Below the pieces are notes generated by a model. That model saw nothing but the letters and a program-made list of their open reading frames with translations. It ran no database searches and was not told the DNA's origin. This document shows positions 1 to 8,144 of a DNA stretch of 64,000 bases, in pieces. How positions within the stretch are numbered: position 1 is the first letter of the stretch; each line of letters opens with the position of its first letter. The stretch lies in the NCBI GenBank assembly GCA_965230485.1, contig CBDDLA010000001.1, positions 3,038,001 through 3,102,000 of the forward strand, written 5' to 3'. Both the position numbers and the translations under genes were made by a program. Origin of the DNA: Putridiphycobacter sp965230485. Its GTDB lineage: Bacteria; Bacteroidota; Bacteroidia; Flavobacteriales_D; Crocinitomicaceae.

Positions 1-562
1 TTGGAGCAGCTTTTTGAATTGATTCTACAATATTAAGGTGTCTGGCAACATCATAAACTTCACTTTTATATAAATCAGCTATGGGGCTTATGTCAACGCC
101 TCCGTCTCCATATTTAGTGTAGAATCCAACTCCAAAATCTTCTACTTTATTACCAGTTCCTGCAACCAGTAGTCCTTTTGCTTGACCAATCGCATAAAGT
201 GTAGTCATTCTTAAGCGCGCTCTAGTATTAGCCATAGATAAACCATGGTTGTCAATACCTTTTGGAAAACTTTTTTTTAGGGTTTCAAAAGTATCAGTAA
301 GGTTGGGTCTATAATGACTCACATTTGAAAAATGTCTTTCAAGCCATTCAATGTGTTCTAAACCGCGATTAACCTCATTTTCTTTTTGGTGAATCCCCAT
401 TTCGAGGCAAACTAATTTTAGACCAGTCTTGGCACAAAGTGTGGATGTAACCGCAGAATCAATTCCACCACTAATGCCTATTATAAATCCGTTAACTTTA
501 GCATTTAAGGCATAGCTTTTAAGCCAATCGACAATATAATCAGTGACTTTACTTACTTGCAT
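1..562 (-). CDS. nadE: NAD+ synthase, C-terminal end cut off by window
   Basis: NAD synthetase of the NAD biosynthesis pathway, which amidates nicotinic acid adenine dinucleotide using ATP and ammonia. Read on the minus strand from ATG at 562; the first 187 codons are visible and the frame stays open to the window start. The PP-loop ATPase motif SGGIDS lies near residue 30 and is followed by further synthetase motifs, including GTGNKVEDFGVGFYTKYGDGG with its acidic and lysine contacts. The product looks like the short single-domain, ammonia-dependent form, because no nitrilase domain precedes the PP-loop. The barrel gene upstream ends 2 bases before this start, so the two are probably cotranscribed. 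Proximity to gldB and gldC is common in flavobacteria. The family call is confident; the true length is unknown. Confidence 0.95.
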   Translation of the reverse strand, partial: MQVSKVTDYIVDWLKSYALNAKVNGFIIGISGGIDSAVTSTLCAKTGLKLVCLEMGIHQKENEVNRGLEHIEWLERHFSNVSHYRPNLTDTFETLKKSFPKGIDNHGLSMANTRARLRMTTLYAIGQAKGLLVAGTGNKVEDFGVGFYTKYGDGGVDISPIADLYKSEVYDVARHLNIVESIQKAAP

Positions 563-563
563 G

Positions 564-1436
564 TTAGAATAACAGGCCAACCTTTAGTTCAAACATATGT
601 TGAAAATTACTTTGCACGTTTAGGTTCTCATATCTAAAATCACCAGCAACACTTGTGTCAGGAATTTTGTCAACTAAATGTTCTGATTTTCTGTATACTA
701 TTGGTGTAATACCATAAATAAAACCTAATTCAGCAAACAAGAAAGTATTTCCAGTAAAATTCCATTGAGATCCACCATAAACACCAATGCCTAAGCGAGC
801 TAGAGACAGCCCTTTTTTAACGATATCTGGTTTCATGTTGAGGTTACTTATTTCTGTTGTATTTGAGCTTCTTTCAAAAGTAGAGTTGGAGCCATCAGCA
901 GAAATTTTGTACTTCGCATCATATCCCTCATCATCCATTCTTACACCAGCTAAAAAGCTTGTTCTAAGTCCAAACTTTCCATAATAACTAAATGACCCAA
1001 TCATATTAGTCTGAAATTTTAAGAATATAGGAAACGTAACATATTTTCCTCTAAATTTTCGACTAAGCAATTCAAAGGCAGCAGAGTCAGAATAACCATT
1101 TATTAAGCCATCTTCGTATTTGTAAATTTCAGTGTCATTGTATCCGTAAAATACTTGCCCTAGATCTGAATTATTCGGGTTCCCATAGGTTAAACGAAAC
1201 GATTCTAAGTCGAACTGAACACCTGTAGAAAAAGCAATATTATTGTTAATGTTATAGTCAGCAACCATTCCAATTGTAAAGCCTGAACCGACACCATTTC
1301 TTTCAACTTTGGTGGTTTGTATCTTAAGCCAATTGACGGTCATTCCAGTGACCAATCCAGCTCTCAATTTCTTGTCTTGTGCAAAAGTGGAAGCGCTAAT
1401 TGAAATAATTAAAATGAATGAAAATATTTTTTTCAT
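564..1436 (-). CDS. Outer-membrane beta-barrel protein (PorT-like family)
   Basis: A 290-residue exported protein. The ORF extends further upstream to 1601, but the start at 1436 gives a clean signal peptide (MKKIFSFILI...STFAQ) and avoids overlap with the divergent gldB. The mature part has alternating hydrophobic/polar strands, Gly and aromatic residues, and ends in LKVGLLF, a terminal-aromatic barrel signature. This fits the Bacteroidota outer-membrane beta-barrel domain family seen in PorT-like proteins. No enzymatic motif is visible. It is immediately followed by nadE on the same strand. A porin-like or assembly role in the outer membrane is inference; a specific PorT assignment is not supported. 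Confidence 0.75.
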   Translation of the reverse strand: MKKIFSFILIISISASTFAQDKKLRAGLVTGMTVNWLKIQTTKVERNGVGSGFTIGMVADYNINNNIAFSTGVQFDLESFRLTYGNPNNSDLGQVFYGYNDTEIYKYEDGLINGYSDSAAFELLSRKFRGKYVTFPIFLKFQTNMIGSFSYYGKFGLRTSFLAGVRMDDEGYDAKYKISADGSNSTFERSSNTTEISNLNMKPDIVKKGLSLARLGIGVYGGSQWNFTGNTFLFAELGFIYGITPIVYRKSEHLVDKIPDTSVAGDFRYENLNVQSNFQHMFELKVGLLF

Positions 1437-1448
1437 ACTATATGATTT

Positions 1449-1456
1449 TATATTTG
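1449..1456 (+). promoter_or_regulatory. Bacteroidota -7 box for gldBC
   Basis: TATATTTG, an exact match to the Bacteroidota -7 consensus TAnnTTTG, ends 39 bases before the gldB ATG. No good TTTG -33 element is visible at the expected distance, so this is a partial promoter match. Confidence 0.5.
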
Positions 1457-1495
1457 TAATTACAATAATAGCATAATAAAACCAATTATCACCAT

Positions 1496-2503
1496 ATGAA
1501 AAATAGATTTTTCTATTTAATCTCCATGCTTTTAGTGGTGTGTAGCTGTACTTCAAATTTACTTGATATTGATGTGTCAGAAGTGAATTTAGAAATACCA
1601 CATATAAACCTTATCAACGAATTTGAAAAAGCCCAAAATATTTCAGATTTGGAAGCGATAAATATCGAGTTAAATGATAAAGCACCAGATTTATATGAAT
1701 ATTATACTGCTGAGATGCTAAGGGTAGGGTTACCTATGCAAGATTCTACTGTCACCTTTTTAAATCACTTTTTGGAGGATTCTGTTATGCAACTTGTAAA
1801 TTCTGACATTAAGAGGAAGTTTGATGATTTTACAGATGAATTGAAGCTAATTACTGACATGTTCAAACACCTTAAATATCACATTCCAAATGCTATTTTA
1901 CCCCAAAAGTTACTGACTTATAATTCTACATTTTCTAATGGAGTAATATCTACCCCAGATTGCATTGGTTTGGGTCTTGAGATGTATTTAGGTAAAGGAA
2001 ATAGTATAGTAGAAAAGATACCTTACCCAGAGTATTTTAAAGCCAAAATGAATACTGATTTTTTAATGCCTGATATTGCGCAAAGCTGGTTGGAGTCAAA
2101 TGTTATTGAAGGGGTTTCAGAGGAGTCGTTTATTGCGAACTTAATGTTTTACGGAAAGGTGCTTTACACCACAAAAAGTATGATTCCTCAATTACCAGAT
2201 TATATTATTTTAAGGTATTACGAAAATGAATTAGAATGGGCTAAGGAAAATGAATATGCAGTATGGCAATACATTGTCCAGCAAAATCTAATTTACGATA
2301 CCAAAATGAAGAATATGTTACGTTATTTTAAGCCTGCTCCCAGTACAATTGGATTTGAAGGATCTCCTGACAGGCTTGGTCAATTTATTGGTTATCAAAT
2401 TGTAACTTCTTATATGACTAAAAACCCAGAAGTAACCATTAAGCAACTTATCGCTGAAAAGAACAATACGAAAATTTTAAAATCTTATAAACCAAAACAA
2501 TAA
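1496..2503 (+). CDS. gldB: Gliding motility lipoprotein GldB
   Basis: A 335-residue lipoprotein matching GldB in length, composition and context. The signal peptide ends in a lipobox-like V-C-S-C with Cys18 as the probable lipidated residue. GldB is required for gliding in Flavobacterium johnsoniae and belongs to a group with a degenerate YjaZ-like metallopeptidase fold. No intact HExxH motif is visible here, which agrees with a non-catalytic role. The stop overlaps the gldC start by one base (TAATG), indicating translational coupling. The nadE-gldB-gldC neighbourhood supports the identification. The protein probably sits in the cell envelope, facing the periplasm. Confidence 0.88.
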   Translation: MKNRFFYLISMLLVVCSCTSNLLDIDVSEVNLEIPHINLINEFEKAQNISDLEAINIELNDKAPDLYEYYTAEMLRVGLPMQDSTVTFLNHFLEDSVMQLVNSDIKRKFDDFTDELKLITDMFKHLKYHIPNAILPQKLLTYNSTFSNGVISTPDCIGLGLEMYLGKGNSIVEKIPYPEYFKAKMNTDFLMPDIAQSWLESNVIEGVSEESFIANLMFYGKVLYTTKSMIPQLPDYIILRYYENELEWAKENEYAVWQYIVQQNLIYDTKMKNMLRYFKPAPSTIGFEGSPDRLGQFIGYQIVTSYMTKNPEVTIKQLIAEKNNTKILKSYKPKQ

Positions 2504-2841
2504 TGAGCAAATCTTCAGAAATCAATATTACAATCGATACAAATGAAAATAATGTACCAACACGAATTAAATGGTCTGCAGAAGACGGTGGGGTTGAAAA
2601 TGCGGAAGCAAAGGCATTGATATTAGCACTTTGGGATAAAAAAGAACAGAATGCCATGCGGATTGATTTGTGGAATGATCAAATGTCGGTTGAAGAGATG
2701 AAGCAGTTTTTTCATCAAACGCTGATGACAATGGCTGACACATTTGAGCGCGCTACTGGTGAAAAAAACATGTCAGAAGATTTAAGAGATTATTGCTTCC
2801 ATTTTGCAGATAAAATGGGTATCAAATCACCACTTTCCTAA
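2503..2841 (+). CDS. gldC: Gliding motility protein GldC
   Basis: A 112-residue soluble protein without signal peptide or membrane segment. It has the typical GldC opening (SEINITIDTNENNVPTRIKW), the central ALWDKKEQNAMRIDLWNDQM stretch and the usual length of about 110 residues. GldC supports efficient gliding in F. johnsoniae; its biochemical role is not established. The start overlaps the gldB stop by one base, so both genes form one unit. The protein should be cytoplasmic, despite its link to envelope machinery. Confidence 0.9.
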   Translation: MSKSSEINITIDTNENNVPTRIKWSAEDGGVENAEAKALILALWDKKEQNAMRIDLWNDQMSVEEMKQFFHQTLMTMADTFERATGEKNMSEDLRDYCFHFADKMGIKSPLS

Positions 2842-2960
2842 GCTGTTTTTTTTGTCTTTTTATTTGGAACAAGGTATTTATAGCCGATCATTAATAAACC
2901 AAGATCGAACCCATTCATGTCCTTTTCCTTTTTTGTACGTGTTGAATTTAAATGTTTCAT
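2838..2960 (-). CDS. Possible 40-residue small protein
   Basis: A 40-codon minus-strand reading frame in the spacer after gldC, overlapping the gldC stop by four bases. The peptide has a basic N-terminus (KHLNSTRTKKEK), a hydrophobic centre (GFDLGLLMIGYKYLV) and a basic tail ending KKTKKTA. The layout could suit a membrane-associated microprotein. A weak -7-like CAAATTTG lies about 20 bases upstream of its ATG. No family is recognised and the frame is short enough to occur by chance, so this is a low-confidence call. Confidence 0.28.
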   Translation of the reverse strand: MKHLNSTRTKKEKDMNGFDLGLLMIGYKYLVPNKKTKKTA

Positions 2961-3152
2961 AACGCAATGTTTTAAATAAGGTAGTCCAAATTTGATGCCG
3001 AAGTTTGATTTTTACCTTATCTGCTAATATTACTTATTTAATAAACGTAATTAAACCCTAGGCGGTTTGGATTATGAACGGTCAATTGTGAGTTAGGGCT
3101 ATTCTTTTAAAACTATTTTATAATTTTAATATAGATAGTGACACCCAAAGCT
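2961..3152. other. Gene-free spacer with an AACGGTC motif
   Basis: Together with the possible small ORF, this forms a 311-base stretch between gldC and the next lipoprotein without a convincing gene. It is AT-rich. Positions 3077-3089 read AACGGTCAATTGT, which differs at one base from 51490-51502 in the spacer between the GNAT and rsgA genes. No terminator hairpin was found. Confidence 0.4.
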
Positions 3153-3749
3153 ATGAGAAAAACCATTTTTACCATTTTAACAGTATGCTCAGTTGGATGC
3201 ACCGAAAGTACCAATAAGAGTTCTAATATTGACAAAACACATGTTGTTGAAAATACTTGCGGAGAAATATCGATAAATGATTTCAAAACTTTTCTGACAA
3301 TAGGAGAAACCACACCAGAGGTGGAATTAAAGAAAATTCTTGGTGCAAGTACTGGAGGTCATTACTCGGATGATAAGTCAACCTTTATATATGCTTACGA
3401 AAGAATAAAGAGGGTACCAATTAAGGTTTACGTAAATGCAAAATCTGGTAAGATCAAAACTGTGTTTATGGAAATCTTAGGTTTGAAAGAAAACTTTGAT
3501 GTTGATGTAAAAAAAGCAAAAATAAATTATCCAATTGATGAGTGCCATGCTTTTCTATATGGAAAACAACCAAAAGAAATTATTGAATTGTTTGGACAGG
3601 CCAATAAAGATAATCTTAAGGTGGATAACGTTGAAGAAAATGTTAAGGTGTTACAATATTATGCAGAGGATGAAAAGACGGCGATTACATTAAATTTTTA
3701 TCCTTCACAAGAATACCGTTTGTCTTCGATTGTAGTAGATTGGCTTTAG
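3153..3749 (+). CDS. Hypothetical lipoprotein
   Basis: A 198-residue predicted lipoprotein with signal peptide MRKTIFTILTVCSVGC; the lipobox S-V-G-C places the lipidated Cys at residue 16. A GTG codon at 3138 could extend the frame by five codons, but the ATG at 3153 gives the better signal peptide. The mature domain has two similar-sized halves, each with a GETTPEVELKKILG / GKQPKEIIELFGQA-type helix followed by strands. This suggests a duplicated BLIP/SmpA-like small fold, which is inference. No catalytic motif is visible and the family is not recognised. It stands alone between gldC and aconitase. Confidence 0.7.
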   Translation: MRKTIFTILTVCSVGCTESTNKSSNIDKTHVVENTCGEISINDFKTFLTIGETTPEVELKKILGASTGGHYSDDKSTFIYAYERIKRVPIKVYVNAKSGKIKTVFMEILGLKENFDVDVKKAKINYPIDECHAFLYGKQPKEIIELFGQANKDNLKVDNVEENVKVLQYYAEDEKTAITLNFYPSQEYRLSSIVVDWL

Positions 3750-3814
3750 AAATAATTAAATTTTTTTAAACTAATTTAGAGTCTGTTTTCCTTTATAAAA
3801 AGCGAATAAATGCG

Positions 3815-3822
3815 TAAATTCG
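3815..3822 (+). promoter_or_regulatory. Candidate -7 box for aconitase
   Basis: TAAATTCG (TAnnTTTG with one mismatch) lies 27 bases before the chosen aconitase start at 3849. It falls inside the longer reading frame that begins at 3810, and so argues for the downstream start. Confidence 0.4.
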
Positions 3823-3848
3823 CGACAAATCTGAAAAACAACAATTTT

Positions 3849-6116
3849 ATGGCATTTGATATTGATATGATTAAGGAGGTTTATCAAAACGTTGCAGAGC
3901 GAGTTGATAAAGCAAGAGAATTAACAGGGAAACCTTTAACCCTCTCTGAAAAGATTTTATATTCTCATTTATGGGATGGTAATCCAAATACTGTATTTAA
4001 TAGGGGAAAGGATTATGTTGATTTTGCGCCTGATCGTATTGCATGTCAAGATGCAACTGCTCAAATGGCTTTATTACAGTTTATGCAAGCAGGTAAAGAT
4101 AAGGTGGCCGTGCCAACTACAGTTCATTGTGACCATTTGATACAGGCAAAATCAGGAGCTGAAACAGATTTAAAAAGTGCGCTTGACACATCAAGTGAGG
4201 TGTTTGATTTCTTAGGTTCGGTATCGAATAAGTATGGAATTGGTTTTTGGAAACCGGGTGCTGGAATTATTCATCAAGTTGTTTTAGAAAATTATGCTTT
4301 TCCTGGAGGAATGATGATTGGAACAGATTCGCACACTGTAAATGCTGGTGGATTAGGTATGGTAGCCATTGGTGTTGGAGGAGCTGATGCGGTAGATGTA
4401 ATGGCAGGGATGCCATGGGAGTTGAAATTTCCTAAATTAATTGGTGTAAAATTGACAGGTAAATTATCTGGATGGACAGCACCAAAAGATGTGATTTTAA
4501 AAGTAGCAGGAATTTTGACTGTAAAAGGTGGAACAGGAGCTATTGTAGAATATTTTGGAGAAGGTGCTAAGTCAATGTCGTGCACAGGTAAAGGAACCAT
4601 ATGTAATATGGGTGCTGAAATTGGAGCTACAACTTCTACTTTTGGCTATGATGAATCTATGGAGCGCTACTTGAGAGCAACTGACCGATCAGAGGTTGCA
4701 GATGAAGCCAATAAAGTGAAAGATTACTTAACAGGAGATGATGAAGTATATGCAAATCCGGAACAGTATTTTGATCAAGTTATTGAAATTAATTTATCTG
4801 ATTTAAAGCCACATGTAAATGGACCATTTACACCGGATTTAGCAACACCAGTTGGAGAAATGAATGAAATTGCCACTAAAAATGATTGGCCTTTAGATGT
4901 TGAGTGGGGATTAATAGGGTCTTGTACCAATTCATCTTACGAAGATTTATCGAGAGCTGCCTCTATTGCTAAACAAGCTATTGATAAGGGGTTAAAAACG
5001 AAAGCAGAATTTGGTATTAACCCTGGGTCAGAGCAGGTAAGATACACAGCAGCAAGAGATGGGATAATTAAAGTTTTTGAAGATCTGGATGCCACGATTT
5101 TCACAAATGCTTGCGGACCTTGTATTGGTCAATGGGCACGTTATAGCGATCCTAAAAACGCTCCTAAAAATAGTATTGTTCATTCTTTTAACCGTAACTT
5201 CTCGAAAAGAGCAGATGGTAATCCAAATACACATGCTTTTGTGACTTCTCCTGAAATGGTAGCAGCCATTGCTATCTCAGGACGTTTGGACTTTAATCCA
5301 ATTACCGATACATTGACCAATGATAAAGGAGAACAAGTTAAGTTAGACGAACCGACAGGATGGGAATTGCCATCTAAAGGTTTTGATGTAGAAGATAATG
5401 GATATGAGGCACCAGTTGAAGACGGTTCAAAGATTACCGTAAATGTGAGTCCTACTTCTGATCGATTACAATTATTGACCCCTTTTACACCTTGGGATGG
5501 TAAAAATATTTCGGGAGCTCCGTTGTTAATAAAGGCATTTGGAAAATGTACGACTGATCACATCTCAATGGCAGGACCATGGTTAAAGTACAGAGGACAT
5601 TTAGACAATATTTCCAATAATTGCTTGATTGGAGCTGTAAATGCGTTTGGAAAAGCAACTAATAAGGTTAAAAACCTTTTGACTGGAGAATATGGTGAAG
5701 TACCTGCTACAGCAAGAGCATATAAGGCCGCAGGAATCCAAAGCGTAGTCGTTGGTGATCATAACTATGGAGAAGGCTCATCTAGAGAACATGCTGCCAT
5801 GGAGCCACGCCATTTAAATGTAATTGCAGTAATTGTAAAATCATTCGCAAGAATTCACGAAACTAACTTGAAAAAACAAGGTATGTTAGGTTTAACATTC
5901 TCCAATGAGGCAGATTATGATTTGATCCAGGAGGATGACAAATTTAATTTTACCGATTTATCAGAATTTTCACCAAATAAGCAATTAACGGTTGAAATCG
6001 TTCACGCAGATGGTTCAAAAGATACGATTAAAGTTAACCATACGTACAACGATTCTCAAATTGAATGGTTCAAGTATGGCTCTGCTTTGAATTTGATAAA
6101 AAGTCAACAAGGCTAA
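3849..6116 (+). CDS. acn: Aconitate hydratase, mitochondrial-type
   Basis: TCA-cycle enzyme that isomerises citrate to isocitrate via cis-aconitate on a [4Fe-4S] cluster. From the ATG at 3849 the protein has 755 residues, and the cluster ligands fall at Cys359, Cys422 and Cys425 (GSCTNS and ACGPCIGQW motifs), almost the same positions as in mature mammalian mitochondrial aconitase. The swivelling C-terminal domain carries the catalytic serine motif GEGSSREHAAMEPR. The length and motifs fit the mitochondrial-type form rather than AcnB, which has a different domain order, or the longer AcnA/IRP type. An in-frame ATG at 3810 would add 13 residues but overlaps the probable promoter. A strong terminator follows, so it is probably monocistronic. 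Confidence 0.97.
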   Translation: MAFDIDMIKEVYQNVAERVDKARELTGKPLTLSEKILYSHLWDGNPNTVFNRGKDYVDFAPDRIACQDATAQMALLQFMQAGKDKVAVPTTVHCDHLIQAKSGAETDLKSALDTSSEVFDFLGSVSNKYGIGFWKPGAGIIHQVVLENYAFPGGMMIGTDSHTVNAGGLGMVAIGVGGADAVDVMAGMPWELKFPKLIGVKLTGKLSGWTAPKDVILKVAGILTVKGGTGAIVEYFGEGAKSMSCTGKGTICNMGAEIGATTSTFGYDESMERYLRATDRSEVADEANKVKDYLTGDDEVYANPEQYFDQVIEINLSDLKPHVNGPFTPDLATPVGEMNEIATKNDWPLDVEWGLIGSCTNSSYEDLSRAASIAKQAIDKGLKTKAEFGINPGSEQVRYTAARDGIIKVFEDLDATIFTNACGPCIGQWARYSDPKNAPKNSIVHSFNRNFSKRADGNPNTHAFVTSPEMVAAIAISGRLDFNPITDTLTNDKGEQVKLDEPTGWELPSKGFDVEDNGYEAPVEDGSKITVNVSPTSDRLQLLTPFTPWDGKNISGAPLLIKAFGKCTTDHISMAGPWLKYRGHLDNISNNCLIGAVNAFGKATNKVKNLLTGEYGEVPATARAYKAAGIQSVVVGDHNYGEGSSREHAAMEPRHLNVIAVIVKSFARIHETNLKKQGMLGLTFSNEADYDLIQEDDKFNFTDLSEFSPNKQLTVEIVHADGSKDTIKVNHTYNDSQIEWFKYGSALNLIKSQQG

Positions 6117-6142
6117 ATCAGGCTCAAGAATAAATAAATTGT

Positions 6143-6168
6143 AAGAGCGACTTCGGTCGCTCTTTTTT
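6143..6168 (+). terminator. Intrinsic terminator after aconitase
   Basis: An 8-9 bp GC-rich stem (AGAGCGAC / GTCGCTCT) closed by a TTCG tetraloop and followed by a run of six T. It sits 27 bases after the aconitase stop. Confidence 0.93.
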
Positions 6169-6185
6169 GTTAGTTTTAGAATATA

Positions 6186-6839
6186 ATGAATAAACTTAGC
6201 ACACTTTTAGGGCTAACATTATTTGATATTGGAAGAAACAGGTATAACAGACCTTACTTTAAGTGGCATTACCACCTGATGGCTGCTGCCTTATGGATTC
6301 TTTTTTTGCCCCTTTTTATGCTACAGCTCTTAGGTGTTTTTAGATTAATTGATAGACTAAGGTTCAAAAGAAAGCTAAGAAAACTAACGACTAAAGAAAT
6401 TGAAGAACTACAGTTGGTATATCTAGATTCAGTTGACTATAATTTGGTTAGGGTATTGGAAAATTCAATATGGGCAAAATTTGGAAGTCGTTTTGTTAGT
6501 TCAAAACACCTGGGTTCTGTATTCTTAAATACCATTCACTTTTCAAGAGCAATTCAAGCAGAAGATGACCTGAATGACATGGCTTGGCTTGTTCATGAAG
6601 CAGCACATATTTCTCAGTACCAAAAGTTGGGAATAGTATATATTGTTAAGGCTTTAAGGGCTCAGAGAAATGGTGGATATCATTATCAAAACGATTGGCT
6701 TAATGGTCGACTCAAAGATTTTAACTTTGAACAACAAGCAGATATTGCAAAAACATATTACTTAAAGATTAAAAATAATCAACCAACTGCTCATTATGAA
6801 ATAATCATTGATGCCATAAGAATGAGAAGTTTTTGTTAG
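6186..6839 (+). CDS. Putative membrane-anchored HExxH metallopeptidase-like protein
   Basis: A 217-residue protein with one or two hydrophobic segments near residues 30-55 (MAAALWILFLPLFMLQLLGVF), a basic stretch just after, and a soluble C-terminal part. The motif LVHEAAHISQYQ gives His137-Glu138-x-x-His141, followed by Glu182 in FEQQAD. That HExxH plus downstream acidic ligand layout matches gluzincin-type zinc peptidases such as the DUF4157-like group. The catalytic call is an inference from these residues only, and the family is not firmly recognised. It stands between a terminator upstream and a convergent gene downstream, so it is probably transcribed alone. Confidence 0.6.
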   Translation: MNKLSTLLGLTLFDIGRNRYNRPYFKWHYHLMAAALWILFLPLFMLQLLGVFRLIDRLRFKRKLRKLTTKEIEELQLVYLDSVDYNLVRVLENSIWAKFGSRFVSSKHLGSVFLNTIHFSRAIQAEDDLNDMAWLVHEAAHISQYQKLGIVYIVKALRAQRNGGYHYQNDWLNGRLKDFNFEQQADIAKTYYLKIKNNQPTAHYEIIIDAIRMRSFC

Positions 6840-6854
6840 GCTAAGCATAAATAT

Positions 6855-8054
6855 TCAAAGTGTAGAATAGGCAAGAGATAGCCAGTCCATTCTATCGCTT
6901 AGCCAAGTTTTTAAGTATTCCACTTCTTCATCATATGTATTGAAAACTTGAGCGTTAGGCCAAATGTACTTTCCTAGAATTGGCCATTTTTTAAAATTCC
7001 GATCGACTACACTTTGTAAATTTGATGCATTCGAATCTATAAGTGATAAAATTGCCTCTTTTTGATTATAAAAGTACTTGAAACGCTCTTTGACCAGTAT
7101 GACAAATAGATCCTGATTGAATAGTTTTTGAAAATAAGGTGCTTTCTTAATAAAAAAACCTTGAATACTATCGTTACCATTGTAGTTTATATTACCAAAA
7201 GCAATGTCATAATCCCAAACGGGTCCCATTTGAATTTTATGACCAAATTTATAATGTAAATACACGCTACTATTAAATAACCCATCATTGTTTTTAGCAA
7301 TTTCATTAATTAAATACCAATCAACTAATGCAAGCAAATCAAAAAAGCACATATAATTCTTTTCAATCAATATACTTCTTTCAGCCCGCATCATAAACTC
7401 TTTAATTGTAAGTGTTGAATTTGACGAGGACCCTATTGCATCTTTAACACAAAATAGGTGTTCATTGGTTTTGAAGTAGATATCATTTGTTTTGAGTCTT
7501 TCCATTTGGTCGACCTCTAATAACACATTTGCTTTTTGCGGAGATAATGCATTTCGATTAATTTCTATTTTTTGTGTTAGTAAATAGACACCTAAATATT
7601 CTTCATTAATTGTCAATTCTACAAATTTGCTTTTCGGAGTCCAATCTAAGCTACTTAATCTACTTAATGAGAAGGCTAATTCATTTCTTAACATAGACTT
7701 ATCAGAATAATTAGCTAGCAGAACAAATTTTTTTCCAACAGGTAATCCATATAGACTTGCACTGTTATTCAGTTTAATTTGGTAGGACCGTTTTGGAAAA
7801 GCCCAGGTGGTATTTCCTCTTCCTTTTATTAGAATAGAATCTCTTAAGGGTTTCTTTGGTTCATTACCCAGAGTTAATAAATGACCATTTAAGTAGTAAT
7901 CCCTAGTAATTGAAGCGCTAGTATCAAAAGTGTTAATTTTAATTTGTGGAAATTGTCCTATTTTTTCTGAATAGACCGATAGAACTTCATAATTATCCGT
8001 GCACTTAACGAAACTAAAAAAAAGTATAAATGTGATGGTAATATATTTGACCAT
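6855..8054 (-). CDS. CotH-like kinase family protein, exported
   Basis: A 399-residue protein with an N-terminal hydrophobic signal ending at Cys18, possibly a lipoprotein, although the Lys at -1 is atypical. The core shows the CotH signature: GRGNTTWAFPKRSYQIKL, then NYSDKSMLRNELAFSLS, EYLGVYLLTQKIE and the GPVWDYDIAFG segment that carries the conserved acidic metal-binding residues. CotH of Bacillus is an atypical protein kinase for spore coat proteins. In Bacteroidota, members are widespread exported proteins with unknown substrates. The gene is transcribed toward the metallopeptidase-like gene. A role in phosphorylating envelope proteins is speculative; the family call is good. Confidence 0.85.
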   Translation of the reverse strand: MVKYITITFILFFSFVKCTDNYEVLSVYSEKIGQFPQIKINTFDTSASITRDYYLNGHLLTLGNEPKKPLRDSILIKGRGNTTWAFPKRSYQIKLNNSASLYGLPVGKKFVLLANYSDKSMLRNELAFSLSRLSSLDWTPKSKFVELTINEEYLGVYLLTQKIEINRNALSPQKANVLLEVDQMERLKTNDIYFKTNEHLFCVKDAIGSSSNSTLTIKEFMMRAERSILIEKNYMCFFDLLALVDWYLINEIAKNNDGLFNSSVYLHYKFGHKIQMGPVWDYDIAFGNINYNGNDSIQGFFIKKAPYFQKLFNQDLFVILVKERFKYFYNQKEAILSLIDSNASNLQSVVDRNFKKWPILGKYIWPNAQVFNTYDEEVEYLKTWLSDRMDWLSLAYSTL

Positions 8055-8094
8055 TTAGAGTAGTCTACATTATTTTTATGTTACAATATAGCAT

Positions 8095-8128
8095 AAAAAA
8101 GCCCCAACAATAAACTGCTGAGGCTTTT
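8095..8128 (-). terminator. Terminator after the OmpA-family gene
   Basis: Imperfect inverted repeat AAAGCC...GGCTTT extended by partly paired CAACA/TGCTG. Read on the minus strand it is followed by a T run, 17 bases after the ompA-type stop. Confidence 0.75.
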
Positions 8129-8144
8129 ATAATATACTTAAGGA

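Noticed and set aside
4292..4600. 102-codon minus-strand frame inside aconitase
   Set aside because: Shadow of a strongly conserved aconitase segment on the other strand.
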